Origin: Hypomesus transpacificus
Lineage: Eukaryota > Chordata > Actinopteri > Osmeriformes > Osmeridae
Length of the DNA: 64,000 nt
Direction: 5' to 3'
Assembly (NCBI RefSeq): GCF_021917145.1
Contig: NC_061072.1
Coordinates: forward strand, 10,433,805-10,497,804
In this document: one piece after another, positions 36,101-59,596 of the stretch
Layout: every line of letters starts with the position of its first letter
How positions within the stretch are numbered: position 1 is the first letter of the stretch
Notes under the pieces: model-generated
Told to the model about the DNA's origin: nothing
What the model saw: only the letters and a program-made list of their open reading frames with translations
The model's database searches: none
Translations under genes and position numbers: made by a program

Positions 36101-36818
36101 TTTGGCGTAGTTGGTAGTGGTTGCGCTTGGAAGTCGAAAGGTGGAAGGTTCGACTCCCCGTAGTGGTGAACATTGGCCAGATACCTCTGACGGAGCTTGC
36201 AAAACCACGTCCGTCACATACCCGTTACACAAGCATACAGTAACACAATCCAACCCAATCTATCTTTAGCCTATACTTCCCCACCTTTCATTAGCTTTTG
36301 TTCAAGATTTGCACAAAGCTTCTCACTTTGACGGGTAAATGAGTAAAGTAGCTTTCTACGTTACCTTCACATGTGATATTCAGACTACCCACTGAATCCT
36401 TGCGGGCGAATAGCACATCCAGTACTTTATCTTTGGTGGCATCTTCTATGGTCAGGAAGTCATAGGTGGCTGTGTTACACACACAAAAAAAAACGTTTTT
36501 AACTTTAACAAAACCAATGCTACCTTATTTAGTTCTCCGGTGCTAAATGTATAATGTACCTGCTTGAGGAAAGGTGCGATTCCAGGCACTGAGATATTGT
36601 GGTCGGACAGGACATGGCATGATGAAAGAGAAGGCAAAGACTATGGTGAGGCAGAGAAACAGCGAAAAGAAGAAGGCAGCAGTGCGCCAGTGAGACAGCT
36701 TAGTAAAACCCAAGCCTTCCCTGCAACTCTTCTTTTTCTTCAATTGTGTGGGAGGTGTTTGCCCATCTTCTACACCTGCCTCCCCACTCTTCATGGGGTC
36801 TGTTTCTGTGGCCTCCAT
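33119..36818 (-). CDS. fam234a: FAM234A (ITFG3), single-pass membrane protein
   Basis: A type II membrane protein of unclear function with an FG-GAP/beta-propeller-like outer part. Coding exons in transcription order: 36818-36560, 36469-36365, 35983-35801, 35564-35440, 35159-35027, 34735-34603, 34478-34335, 34158-34077, 33873-33721, 33558-33456 and 33330-33119 (TGA). All phases agree, giving 543 residues; human has 552. Residues 1-45 are hydrophilic, about 46-66 form the membrane segment (AAFFFSLFLCLTIVFAFSF), then IMPCP as in human. The FG-GAP-like calcium-loop motif VPDLDGDGNSD lies near residue 205. Other matches are VAGTNGKTLWERPLAPD and ACYILLTGP near the end. A non-coding first exon ends at donor 37430/37429 close to luc7l, the same head-to-head pair as in human 16p13.3. 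Confidence 0.93.
36095..36230 (+). repeat. tRNA-derived SINE or tRNA pseudogene in a fam234a intron
   Basis: A perfect A box TGGCGTAGTTGG (36103-36114) and a perfect B box GGTTCGACTCC (36147-36157) stand 33 bases apart, as in a tRNA gene. The T stem does not pair fully and the flanks form no acceptor stem, so it is not a working tRNA. It runs opposite to fam234a and lacks the GCGTCTGCTAAAT tail, so it is a different family from the other SINEs here. Confidence 0.65.
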
Positions 36819-37429
36819 TGCTCCTCACACACTTACAGCCTTTAAACTACCGTAACAAACACAACATGAAGGGTTGAAACAGTTAGAACCAGACACACAA
36901 CTTGCTGCAGTAAAATGACGATCTGTTTTTATAAACGTTTCCTCTTTGTTTACTGATATGACTGCACATCTAGACAAAAGAGGTGAACAGCTTTAGCTAC
37001 CGGCACCGTCCTTGCCCCCGTTTCTGTAACAAAGGTAAAGGTACTGTACTAGGCCGTCAACGGTCTAGCTGTTTCCACAACTTTGGCTTTGCGGATCTGA
37101 AATCTATTCAAGCCTGCCAACACACACAACCCATTATAAACATTTCTAAACAAAACAAGAACACAGAAGCTACCGTGCCAACGAACTTCTTTTATATTCG
37201 ATACAGCTATGTAACTAGTCCCAAGCACTGGCAGAAAGCAACATACATTTGGAATGTTGTTAACTAGCTTGCTAACGTCAGCTGGGTTAGCTTGACCAGC
37301 TGCTTCTGTGCCAGTGGGGCGGACAAAATGATAATCCAGGCTAGACCAGACATGGCAAGCAAGATCAATGGTAAAACAACTAGTGCTACCAATAAAAACT
37401 TTGACATGGTCAAGGTGCATGTTCTTTAC

Positions 37430-37683
37430 CTGAGCTGACGAGGGCTATTTGGTTAACTTCCAAAACTGTAAAATCAAGTTCAGCTGCAACTTTGTGAATC
37501 TTCTTCTTCTATTTCCGGATGTGTCGTCATTTCCGGAAGTGAGTTCGTGAGAGAAGATTTAGCTAGCGGGTGCGTTCGTGCAAACATAGCTAGCTAGGTT
37601 GCTATTAATTTATAAATTACAGTTCCATATATGCTGCAGTAGTCTGTAGTTTGTGGAGAAGCGTCGAAGAACAACATACAGCC
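37430..37683. promoter_or_regulatory. Bidirectional promoter of fam234a and luc7l
   Basis: The fam234a first exon (minus) begins a little above 37430 and the luc7l start codon is at 37684. Between them are two ETS-type sites, TTTCCGGATGTG near 37512 and the palindromic ATTTCCGGAAGTGAG near 37528-37542. Such sites are usual in promoters of housekeeping pairs. Exact starts are inferred. Confidence 0.65.
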
Positions 37684-40600
37684 ATGTCAGCCCAAGCTCA
37701 AATGAGAGCTTTGCTTGATCAACTAATGGGGACTGCGAGGGATGGTGAGTTGAAGCAGCTAGCTAGCCGTTAAGCTTGCAAGCACTAGTAGCTAGCCAAG
37801 ATGGACCCTTGCAGTGCAATGGTGGCTCGCTTGGTTTATTTGGCGTTTCAGATGGACAAACATTTAACGAATGAATGAAATAATGGATGACTGGAGAGTG
37901 GCGACAACTTTGTGCGTTTCCCATGAGTCGAACTGCTCCGCATGTTGTTGATTTAATGTTTGTATCCATAGCATAAATATATAGCTTAGCTATAGCCATT
38001 TAACAAACGTTAGCTAGCTAGTACAGCCGTTGAAGGCTTTACATTACAGTACGCTAGCTCTAAGTATATCACTATTCGACGCACAAAAACACTAGCTAGC
38101 TATCTCAAGATGTTCACGGTCACACCCATACATAATGTCCTACATTCAATTTATTTTTAGGGTGGATTAACCATATGCAGTGCTAATTGTTTTTTGGGTC
38201 CTGTTTCAGGACATCAGTGTTGGCTAGCTAACATGTTAAGAATCTACACGGACAATACCTTCCATATGGATGATGTGTCCACATACCATTCTCTCAATGT
38301 CCTCATACCAGTCTCTCAATGTCAACTTTGCTGTCTATTCTATTCCTTTAAGGGGTTGCATCGATGAAGTCATTGTGTCTTCTCTGTTATGAAAAATGCT
38401 TTGTGTAACCAGCTGAAATGTCCGTAGATAAAACATGACAGTATGACAGTAACATGGATACACTCATTAAAAACAAAACAACAGACAAGGGTGATACAAT
38501 TATTAATTTGACCTTGGACTACCAAACATGAGTGATATAGGAGTGGAAAAATTCACTTGAATTAGTGGTTCTGTTGAGTTAGCCGTTATTGGGCACGTTG
38601 CTCTTCAGTGGGAGTTTGTGTGTGCGTGGTGCTTGTGTGTTGAGAGAGATGAATTCAAATTCATCCCATACATATGTTTCATACAAACTGAACAATTGTG
38701 GCCCCTTTATTTTATTCATAAAGGTTCAGTGTATCTTTGCCAGCCTACATCAATCTGCAAAGGAGTTGCAGAAAAGCCTCATGTTCATCGAGCCGTGAGT
38801 CCTACATGATTTTTAAAGCTGTTATGATGAATATCCAAACACTTTGTTTTTCATTCCGGAAGTTGTAATTTTTAACATCACAACAATGGAATTGTCTTCA
38901 GTGACATTTGAATTAGCCTACAATTTGCAGATTGAAATAAAGCTAATACAATCTGGTCGCGCTCAGAGAGGAGTACTCCTCCATGTTGACGCTTAAGCTA
39001 CTATCAGACGACAGTATTAGCCATCAGAAGAAGCTTTTGCACAGATCATTTTCAACTTGACTTGTGTATCACTCCCAACTTCCTTACTACAGGTATGGGC
39101 AAGAAAACTGTCCCCATTTATACTTTTCTACAGCGGGTTTAAAATTCTGCAGCTGAGGTCTTGAAGATTCAGATGGGTACAGTATATGTTGCAGCTCGCA
39201 GTGTGTATAAACTAACTTTTTTTTTTTTTTTTCCTTGATTTTTATTTTTTTAATTTCCGCTTTTATTTCACTGTTTCATTAATGTAAGGCCCTTGGCTAA
39301 AGCAGCAGTGCTCACGGAAGTTCTTCGAAAGTCTGTCAAGTCAGCAGATCTGTGTCCTATAAGCAAAGTAACAGCTGCTGCAAAACACACGCAGCCCTTC
39401 TAAACTGAATGAGAATGTCATGAGGCCTAGGTAGCCATGTCAAGCTGTCCATGTCAATCAACGTTGGTTGTAGGGTAGGTAGGCACTGAAAACAATTGGC
39501 TACTACTAGATGAGACAATGGATTGCTATGTTGAGACTCAATAGAACCTAATCTGGGAACATTCCATACATTATTCATGTGGTTAGGCTCTGGTACAGTA
39601 AGGTAAGATGTGAGTTCCAACAGGATACATTACAAGCTAGCAAGACCACAATGCCTTATCCGCCCCTGCTGTTGTGGTGTACGTGATGTATGTCAGTAGT
39701 GGGGGCACACACTAGGCAGCCAGTGATGGGTAAATATTTGAGGCCATAGTCCAGTAAAAGAAATGGCACGTTGCTGACATTGTCTGTGGGACATTGTAGC
39801 TCATTGATTATGTTTATTTGACCCAATCTAAAAGAAAACAGGATGCGCTTGTATGTCCCCTTTATTATAATATGGGCCCAGTGATTCATTGGACACCTCG
39901 CTGTATCTACAGAGTATGTGAGGTGTTTCTCATTAAGGGTTTCTGGACTGTTTCAGGGGACGAGACGCGGCAGAGGGTCAAGTTCACGGACGAGCGGGTC
40001 TGCAAGAGCCATCTCCTGAACTGCTGTCCACACGACATCCTGTCTGGAACAGTAAGTACTCGGCGTCTCCTGAGGAAACTCCATCCCACTGCAGACGTGA
40101 GAGAGCTTGTGATGGATTCTGTCATTTGTTTTGTTTCCTAGCGTATGGATCTGGGGGAGTGTTCCAAGATCCACGACCTGGCTCTCAGGGCAGACTATGA
40201 GATTGCCTCTAAGGAAAGAGACCTGTTCTTTGAGCTTGATGTAAGTGCGCTGTCTAAATACATCTTACAAGGTTACACACATTTTGTTCAGGGTCTTATG
40301 GATGGCACTGGCATTGCATACAGTACTTATTACTTACTGCATGGTCACCTTCTTAAATTGTATTGTAAATATGTTAATTAACCATGTGTATTACCCCATG
40401 TACGGCACTGTGTATTTTTGTACCTTTTACAGTTTGCCTTCCATCTTGCCTGCTGTAATGCTGCAATATTTGTGTTTCTCCAGGCTGTGGACCACCTGGA
40501 GTCATTTATCGCTGACTGCGACCGGAGAACAGAACTGGCCAAGAAGCGCCTGGCTGAGACTCAGGAGGAGATCAGTGCTGAGGTGGCAGCAAAGGTGAGA

Positions 40601-42532
40601 GGAGAAACCAGAGAGATGTCAGAGAGAGGCAGGAAAGTACAAACGCTTCACTACTGTGCTGCGTCCACTGGGTCTGTTACCGGCTAACACTTGGGTTGGA
40701 ATTTTACTATTTTAGTGTAAACGTGTAATTAACTCATAGACCCTCTCCTCGACAGTCTACTACCATCTTGTATGTCCACTTAACAAAAATCTCAATTTGG
40801 CACAGGTCTTCTGCATTCACTTTATTTCTCAAATGTTGCTGATATTTTTCAAGTCTCTGTTTTCGAGTGTGCGATTGATTAACCGCTGACCAGGACTCAT
40901 GATGACCCAGGACTCATGATGACCCAGGACTCATGATGACCCAGGACTCATGGCCCAGGACCAATGCTGTTTTGCAGGCGGAGAAGGTGCACGAGCTGAA
41001 CGAGGAGATCGGGAAGCTGCTGGCCAAGGCCGAGCAGCTGGGAGCCGAGGGGAACGTAGACGAGGCCCAGAAGGTTCTACAGGAAGTGGAGAAGGTTCGC
41101 AGCAGGAAGAAGGATGCAGAGGTAAATAATGATTTGTGCTTCTTAAACAGGCTTTGTCCTCTCATCATGTCTAATCTTAACTATACAATTTTTAGGTTGT
41201 TATAACCGTCCTGGAGTTTCATAAGTTTGCAGAAAACAAGGTAGTTGGGTGTGCATTCTCTTGTTCCTCATCTCTGTCTGCTCCGCCACAGGAGGAGTAC
41301 AGGAACTCCATGCCCGCCTCCAGCTTTCAGCAGCAAAAGCTCCGGGTGTGTGAAGTGTGCTCCGCTTACCTTGGTCTTCACGACAACGACCGTCGCCTTG
41401 CCGATCACTTTGGTGGGAAACTGCACCTGGGGTTCATCCAGATCAGGGAGAAACTGGACCAGCTAAAGGTAGATCCCAGCAGTCTTTAGATGAATAGTTG
41501 CAAGTCTGGAATGTATTGGCAGCTATTGGGGTTAGAGCAATCTAAATCCAAGCTTGAACTTAACAGTAAAATGCATTGTTTTGTGAAATATAAGTCTGTA
41601 TCTCCTTTTGTTCTTAGAAAACGGTTCTGGAAAAGCAGGAAAAGAGAAACCAGGACCGGCTGAGGAGGAGAGAAGAGAGGGAGAAGGAGGAGATGAAGAA
41701 AAAAAGGTGGGATAAGAAATCATTTAGACTTAAAAAATGAAAACAGTTTTACAGTGTCAGCGTTTCATTCAGTTGACCAAGTGTTGTGTACTCCCCTCTA
41801 CAGCACCAGCACCAGGTCAAGGAGCCGGGAGCATAGAAGGTTAGCATACTAAACTCACTGCACTAAACATTATACATCTGTATAATGTACATCTAAACTG
41901 GTTACACCAAAACGTTGCTAAATGGAACGCGTCTTGTCTGTCCTGATTCCAGGTCTCGCTCCCGAGACCGCAAAAGGCGACGCTCTCGGTCCTCCTCCCG
42001 AGAGAAGAGGCGATCCCGTTCCAGGGAGAAGGAGAGGGAGAGGGAGAGGGAGAGGGAGAGGGAGAGGGAGAGGGAGAGGGAGAAGGAGAAGGAGAGGGAG
42101 AGGGAGAAGGAGAGGGAGAGGGAGAAGGAAAGGGAAAAGGAAAAGGAGAGGGACAGGAGAAGGCGTCACCGCAGTCGCTCTCGGTCCCGCAGCCGGGGCC
42201 GCCGTCACAGCCATGAGCAGAGCTCCAGACACAAGTAGGAAAACTCCCATCACTAACATTCACACGTCCAGCACTGAAGTATAGTGGAGAAAAGCATCAT
42301 TCAATCATTGCAAAAGCAAAATGAACACGTGTATTTAAATTGACGTGTCCCCCTTGCTTTATCTACTTTCCACCCACAATTTCCTGAGTTGTTCAATTGT
42401 CTCTCCCTAAGGTCCTCTCGTGACAGAGAGCGCTCCTCAAGGGACCGATCCCGCGAGCGCGACAGGAGGGACGGCATCAACGGCAGGACGGACTCCCGTC
42501 GGGCGGACGACAGGGACTCTGGGGACTTTTGA
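37684..42532 (+). CDS. luc7l: LUC7-like U1 snRNP-associated splicing factor
   Basis: LUC7L binds U1 snRNP and helps choose 5' splice sites in the nucleus. Exons: 37684-37744, 39957-40051, 40142-40240, 40484-40594, 40978-41121, 41292-41468, 41618-41706, 41804-41839, 41953-42234 and 42412-42532 (TGA), giving 404 residues; human has 371. The start MSAQAQMRALLDQLMGTARDGDETRQRVKF separates LUC7L from LUC7L2. The first zinc finger lies around VCKSHLLNCCPHDI. The coiled coil is in the exons at 40484-41121. The second finger is CEVCSAYLG...DHFGGKLH. The C terminus is RS/RE-rich. The exon at 41953-42234 carries a long Arg-Glu run encoded by GAGAGG repeats, which accounts for much of the extra length. 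If the intron after 42234 is kept, a TAG follows at once and gives a shorter protein. Confidence 0.95.
37745..39956 (+). other. First intron of luc7l
   Basis: 2.2 kb without a gene. It holds GCTAGCTA-rich sequence near the start, ordinary AT-rich text and a T run at about 39219-39236. No recognised element is seen. Confidence 0.6.
40890..40960. repeat. Short tandem repeat beside luc7l exon 5
   Basis: Three full copies plus a part copy of the 17-base unit CCAGGACTCATGATGAC lie 18-88 bases before the acceptor at 40977. They occupy the place where the branch point and upstream intron signals would be. Confidence 0.9.
42024..42152 (+). repeat. GAGAGG coding microsatellite
   Basis: An all-purine run of GAGAGG and GAGAAG hexamers within the luc7l RS/RE exon codes for alternating Arg/Lys-Glu. 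The long open frames on the opposite strand and in the other plus frame are shadows of this repeat. Confidence 0.92.
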
Positions 42533-43195
42533 AGACCCCCTCGGTCCTCCCTCACCCACACACTACAAGCCCTTCTGTGTCTCCCATTAACACATGTTCA
42601 GACCTGCAGTGAATCTATGAAGGATGCTGTCTTGTCTTTGTATGATTCCCCTTTTTACGTTTCCCCTAATTGAAAATCCATAGAATTTAACTTTCACAGC
42701 TATTCCAAGCATCTTACTTGTAAGATTCATATCTAATCGTGTATGACAAATGGCAACGTATGCTGTATATGTTTTATACAGTATATACACGTATCATACA
42801 TGCCTTATTTTTTTTTGTAATCAATGTATATCTCTGGCTTTAGATTGGGGGATCATAATTATTAAGAGTGAAATGTAAGGCTTGTCTAAATTGGTGGCTA
42901 TTTAGACATTTCATTAAATTACACTATGTATAGCTACTCTAGAAATTGAATTTCCAGTAGTGGTGGGAACATTTGGCTTTCCTGTTCATTTGGTGACATT
43001 TGGGTGAAGAAAACGGTCCCTTTTTAAACAACATTTTAACTTTAGTGGCGCTTTCCATTGTTTTGTGCTTTTTCATTTCTGTCATTTGATATAGACTTGC
43101 CCTTAAGTCATTTAACCATTACCAATAGTGTTATGTAACGTTTGGTTTCTCTAGCAAATATGTTTGTGTCAATTTACCAGTTTAAATTGAAATAC

Positions 43196-43201
43196 AATAA
43201 A
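43196..43201 (+). terminator. Polyadenylation signal of luc7l
   Basis: AATAAA in AT-rich sequence, 664 bases after the stop codon. An alternative downstream AATAAA lies near 43757. Confidence 0.55.
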
Positions 43202-44225
43202 CCATATTATTTATGTTATTGATTCTATATTCTTTCATTTTCCCAAACCACATGACTATTGGCTGTTAAACCCAGATGGCATGTTATCAGTTGGCTTTCC
43301 CAATACTCTTGGCTAGTTTTACTGGGGAACATTTTACAGTAGCTTTAAAGATTGTCTGTTTAATGTAAGGCTAACTTATGCAGCCATGTTTAACATCTAT
43401 TTCTTATTTTTTGTATTTGGGGGGGGGTGGAAATTTGTTTTGTGTAGAATTAAGTTCACATAAAATGTAATGAAGACAAATATAAACCCTTTTAATCCTA
43501 GGCTGGACGTGTGTAGCAACAAGGTCACCTAGTGGATCCTCTAAAAAATATTAATGCTTTTTACAATTTCAGCTTCCAATAATTTTGATAATGACTTTAG
43601 GGTTAGGGAATTAAGTTGGTTCTTGCTTGTCTGTCACCTGAAGTTATATGTGAAAACATTGTATTTTGATGCATAGCCTTTTCTCAATGTGTGTTGTCTC
43701 CATGTACTTAATGTTTGTATTATTATGCTGGAAGAAGATTGTTTTATGCCTGAAGAAAATAAACTTCCAGCCTTTTTATTATATTGTCAAGATGGACAAA
43801 TTGTACTTGTCAAAGTCTAGGAATGTTTGGATTGTTATACAGAACATTTTGTACAGTCTACACAAGATATTAAATATACATTCATTTATAGTTGGATTGT
43901 AGAGGTACACGAAAGTGAATTTTTGATTTAAACAAAATACGTTTACACCATGGCTTAGGGATATACAATAGGGTATAAAGAACCATAAAAAAAACGTCAG
44001 TAGAATATTGTTAGTATTAATGTGAGCATTCACAAGCAACTTAAGCAAACCCTGTAATATATACTTTAGCAAACCCTGTGGACATGGTATCAATTTCATA
44101 GAATATTACATTCATAGCAGATGTGTTGATTCTGAAGAAGTCCTGGGGGAAAAGGTGGTGTACTTGGACAAGAATTTCGTATTCACTTAATGTGTATTAA
44201 ATAATAGCATCATGAGTGTCATTTC

Positions 44226-44231
44226 TTTATT
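44226..44231 (-). terminator. Polyadenylation signal of the EPS8-like gene
   Basis: TTTATT on the plus strand is AATAAA in the direction of this gene. It lies about 28 bases after the stop codon, so the 3' UTR would be very short. Confidence 0.55.
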
Positions 44232-44258
44232 GGCACATATTAAAGTCAGTGCCATTTC

Positions 44259-51822
<7,564 letters not shown>

Positions 51823-51855
51823 CCTGGTCTGATTCCAAGTTTCAGCCTACTCCTG

Positions 51856-56317
<4,462 letters not shown>

Positions 56318-56500
56318 TGGCTGATTGGTGCATGTCTTTGTGATGTCATCATCAAGGAACAAAAAGGATACTTTTTGGTGGAGAGGAATATTATTGTCCT
56401 ATGTGCTCTGATAACAATGTGCATTTCAATGTAAAAAAAAAAGGTAATTGACACTGGAACTGGAATTTCTTTTCAGATCCATCTATCATGTTTCTCTAAC

Positions 56501-56506
56501 AATAAA
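56501..56506 (+). terminator. Polyadenylation signal of lrrc18
   Basis: AATAAA, 184 bases after the lrrc18 stop codon. Confidence 0.75.
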
Positions 56507-56519
56507 CACAAGCTAATTC

Positions 56520-57343
56520 CTAACCTTGTGATCAACTGTCTATTTTATTTCTTAACGTTACACCAGGAAAAAGGATACGTTCCATCCCATAAATAACAGT
56601 GTCTGCCTAAACATTAGGCTCTGAAACTGCTTAGGCTAAACTACTGAGGTCCTGCAACTGTGCTTGCATAGTACCTACTGTTGAGGCTGTATGTGTGAAA
56701 TGAAACGTTTTGGGTACATTCTGCTTCATCGTATCATCCAACAGGCTCACACTTATATCTGCTGTCTTCCCATTCTCTCTGAGGTTGACACGGAGGATTG
56801 TGCAGAATAGCCACATAAGTGTCCATCTCTTTTTGGGTGTGTTGTATTGTATTAGACATAATGTAAAAGGACATACACAATATTTTCTAATCTAATATGC
56901 AGATCAGAATGATCTGTAGGTCTGAACATTAGTTCAGGTCACTTGCACAGTCACACCACTAGAGGGCCACAGACACGTCAGACCACCTCAGGCTGGCTCT
57001 TCCTGGAAATGCACTTGATGTGCGTTATTTCCCTCTTTGGGCCAATACAGCTAGGGAGGAAAACAGGACACTTGTTCAGCTATTAAGCTGTTTGTTTGTG
57101 CCGTTATCTTGCTACAATGTAGAATGGCCCCTACGATCTCTCCCATTCATCAACTATGAGACTCTGACCAATCCGCAAAGTGCTGATTCAGATAAATCAT
57201 CTTTGAGAAGCTATTACATATTGATTCACTTATAATGATATGCTATCACTGCTGTGTATACGATCTATCTTGTGACTGATTTTTAATGAGACCATAGGCT
57301 TGACTGTATTCATAAATGTATTGAACACCAATTTGTCAGCACG

Positions 57344-57425
<82 letters not shown>

Positions 57426-59270
57426 CACACACACAGACACACACACACACACACAATCTCTTGTCTCTAAAGACTTCAACACTCTTCTTTATCTACAGTG
57501 ACAGACTGGGTAACATCGACAGCCATAGCGATGTCAGATTGCTTCATATCCATTAGCAGATGAGGTCATGGCTAGTGCTCATTGGCTGTGACAGGCTAAT
57601 GGCAGTTCAGGGCGGGGCACATAAGAATGTCACTCTTTACTGAGTGTCTTTAGACATCACAGGACTGTTAATAAGGAACAATTTAATTATTTGTGAACAT
57701 AGCAGGCATTAACTATGCTTTTGCGTATCCCAACCTCCATCCCTATGGATGTTTGAAATCTGATTATTATGTCAAGTATCTTTCTCTTTTCTGTTACGAT
57801 CAAATCTCATTACTTTTTATGACATCATCCATGGACAGATAAATCCAAATACACACAAAGTCAAGAATCCCCACACCCAGTATGTTGAACATCACTCACA
57901 TCTTTACCGGTCGTATATAAATCTGCAAATCCCTCTGTCAATGAAGTCATTGTGCCACTGGCTGCTCCCCCTACTGGTCAGCCTGACTGATTCTGCACCT
58001 AACAATCAATAAATAATGTTATGTCAACATCACACCTCCCTCCAGCACCCAGCCCCAGTCACTCCTCATCCAATATGAAACTTTAATTAGTCGGCGTTAA
58101 TATTTCATCAGACAGCAAAGAGCTTTGGATTCAGATTTCTAGACAGTCAGCACTGGGACACTTGTCAGCATATTCCTGCCCAGTTCCAGTGACAGCCTTT
58201 TGACCTGAAATACTATATAGTGCACTACTTGCAGATTTTACAGCTCTACCATGGGATTTACCACAAAATTCAATTTTCATTCTTCCAATTCACATGACCA
58301 CAATTTTTCAACAATTTGGTGTGGACTAGCAAAGGAGTGTCAGTTCACTCCAGGAGGAAGCCCAGTGATTATGTCTCATATAACTGGTCTAAAACAATAG
58401 TAGCTCTTTGGTTGGTCTAGTGATTGGATCTGTTGGATGTGGCACATAATATGTATATTACAGCAAAACATTGTGTGTATGCAGTGTATATAGTTTGTCT
58501 ACATCAATTGATGTATATCTTTTCTCCAGCTATGTGCCACAGCTCTGTCCATTCAATCCCATGCATTAAAAACACAAGTGTGAACCCCCGGCAGGTCCCT
58601 ATGGTCCTGCTGCCTCAGCCCTCCAGTCCTACCTCTGGCTGTGGCAAGAAGCTATTTTCCTGCTGCCTCATTTAGGCAGTCTGGGGCTGGGTGTGTGTGT
58701 GTGTCCCTCCCCCTCTCTGGGCACAGTAATCAGAGCAGCTGTGGTCTACCCAGCCGCACAGAGCCACACAGGGCAGCGCTGATTCAATTGCAGCGGAATA
58801 CTTGAAGCTATTATCCTCCATAGTGGAGGAGGAGGAGGAAGCCTGACTGGTCTTCTGCAGACACACTGGGAGGGGTATACTATATTCGTAGAGAGGAAAG
58901 GGGGCAGGATAGAGGGATGGAAAACAAGAAGGAGAGGAGGAGATTGAGAGAGGGAGGGTGGGTGTGGACGCAGAAGGAAAGAGACAGAGAGTGAACAGAT
59001 TCAGAAAAGGGGCATCAGACTAATGAATGAGTGGGACAGGAACCCATGCCTGCATATCTGCAGCTAATTAAGGAAAGACCAGAAGCAGGCATAGTACCGG
59101 GTGTCCTCTCCTCTCCTCTCAGGCCAGCGTAGGGGTAGAATCACACTGACGTTAACGGGTCAGCTCGGAGGCGGGACCACATCCCCGAAGGACGACACAC
59201 TTATGAATAATACAACAGGGAGGGGCACAGGCCACTGAGCGTGTGCAAGGAGGAAGGGGGGGGAAGGTAT
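56520..59270. other. Spacer between lrrc18 and arhgap22
   Basis: No coding exon is seen. It holds a CA microsatellite, unique sequence, and toward the right GA-rich and GC-rich text that grades into the arhgap22 promoter and 5' UTR. The stretch at about 58070-58160 has homeodomain-like TTAATTAG and GTTAATATT motifs and could be a control element, but this is only an impression. Confidence 0.45.
57342..57455. repeat. CA microsatellite of about 110 bases
   Basis: Near-pure (CA)n with small breaks at 57421-57437. The Cys-Val open frame on the minus strand is a shadow. Confidence 0.97.
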
Positions 59271-59271
59271 A

Positions 59272-59341
59272 TCCCTCCCTCCCCCTAGCCCTTCTCCCTC
59301 CCTCCCCCTAGCCCTTCTCCCTCCCTCCCCCCAGCCCTTCT
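59272..59341. repeat. Three copies of a 23-base C-rich unit
   Basis: The unit CCCTCCCTCCCCCTAGCCCTTCT is repeated three times just upstream of, or within, the arhgap22 5' UTR. Confidence 0.9.
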
Positions 59342-59553
59342 CGTAGCCGCCCCCTGATGGCTGCTGCAGCAGAAGGTCGGTGGGAGAGAGAGAGGAGGAG
59401 AGAAGAGGAGAGAGGAAACGACGAGAGGATGGTGTGTTGAGACTCAGTCAGTGTGTGTGTGAGAGAGAGAAGGAGTGAGAGAAAAAGAAGGGTGGGGTGC
59501 TGGGCGGAAGGACGGATGAGGAACATGCCAAGTGGAGAGAGAGAGGTCCAGCT

Positions 59554-59596
59554 ATGACAGCTATGCTCAGCCCCAAGATCAGACAGACCAGGAGAG
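59554..59596 (+). CDS. arhgap22: Rho GTPase-activating protein 22, first coding exon (3' partial)
   Basis: ARHGAP22 turns off Rac through its RhoGAP domain and carries an N-terminal PH domain; only its first coding exon lies here. The sequence reads MTAMLSPKIRQTRR followed by a G and the donor GTGAGG at 59597. Human ARHGAP22 begins MLSPKIRQARR with the splice at the same place, so the second ATG (59563) matches the human start and the first (59554) adds three residues. The upstream 150-200 bases are GA-rich with AGAGAG runs, typical of a 5' UTR. The lrrc18 neighbour agrees, since LRRC18 and ARHGAP22 are close on human 10q11. The evidence is a short but specific peptide. Confidence 0.8.

Larger units (their letters stand above)
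42533..44258. other. luc7l 3' UTR and gap to the EPS8-like gene
   Basis: No gene is seen. luc7l has AATAAA at 43196-43201 and a second possible site (AAATAAAC) near 43757, so the 3' UTR is about 0.65 or 1.2 kb. The EPS8-like gene ends from the other side with TTTATT at 44226-44231. The genes are tail to tail. Confidence 0.6.

Noticed and set aside
36095-36170. A working tRNA gene
   Set aside because: A and B boxes are perfect, but the T stem and acceptor stem do not pair, so it is a SINE head or tRNA pseudogene.
41841-42263. Pro-Ser and Leu-Pro open frames opposite luc7l
   Set aside because: These are shadows of the GAGAGG repeat. The plus frame joins its neighbouring exons correctly.
57230-57454. 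Cys-Val-rich open frame
   Set aside because: It is a CA microsatellite.
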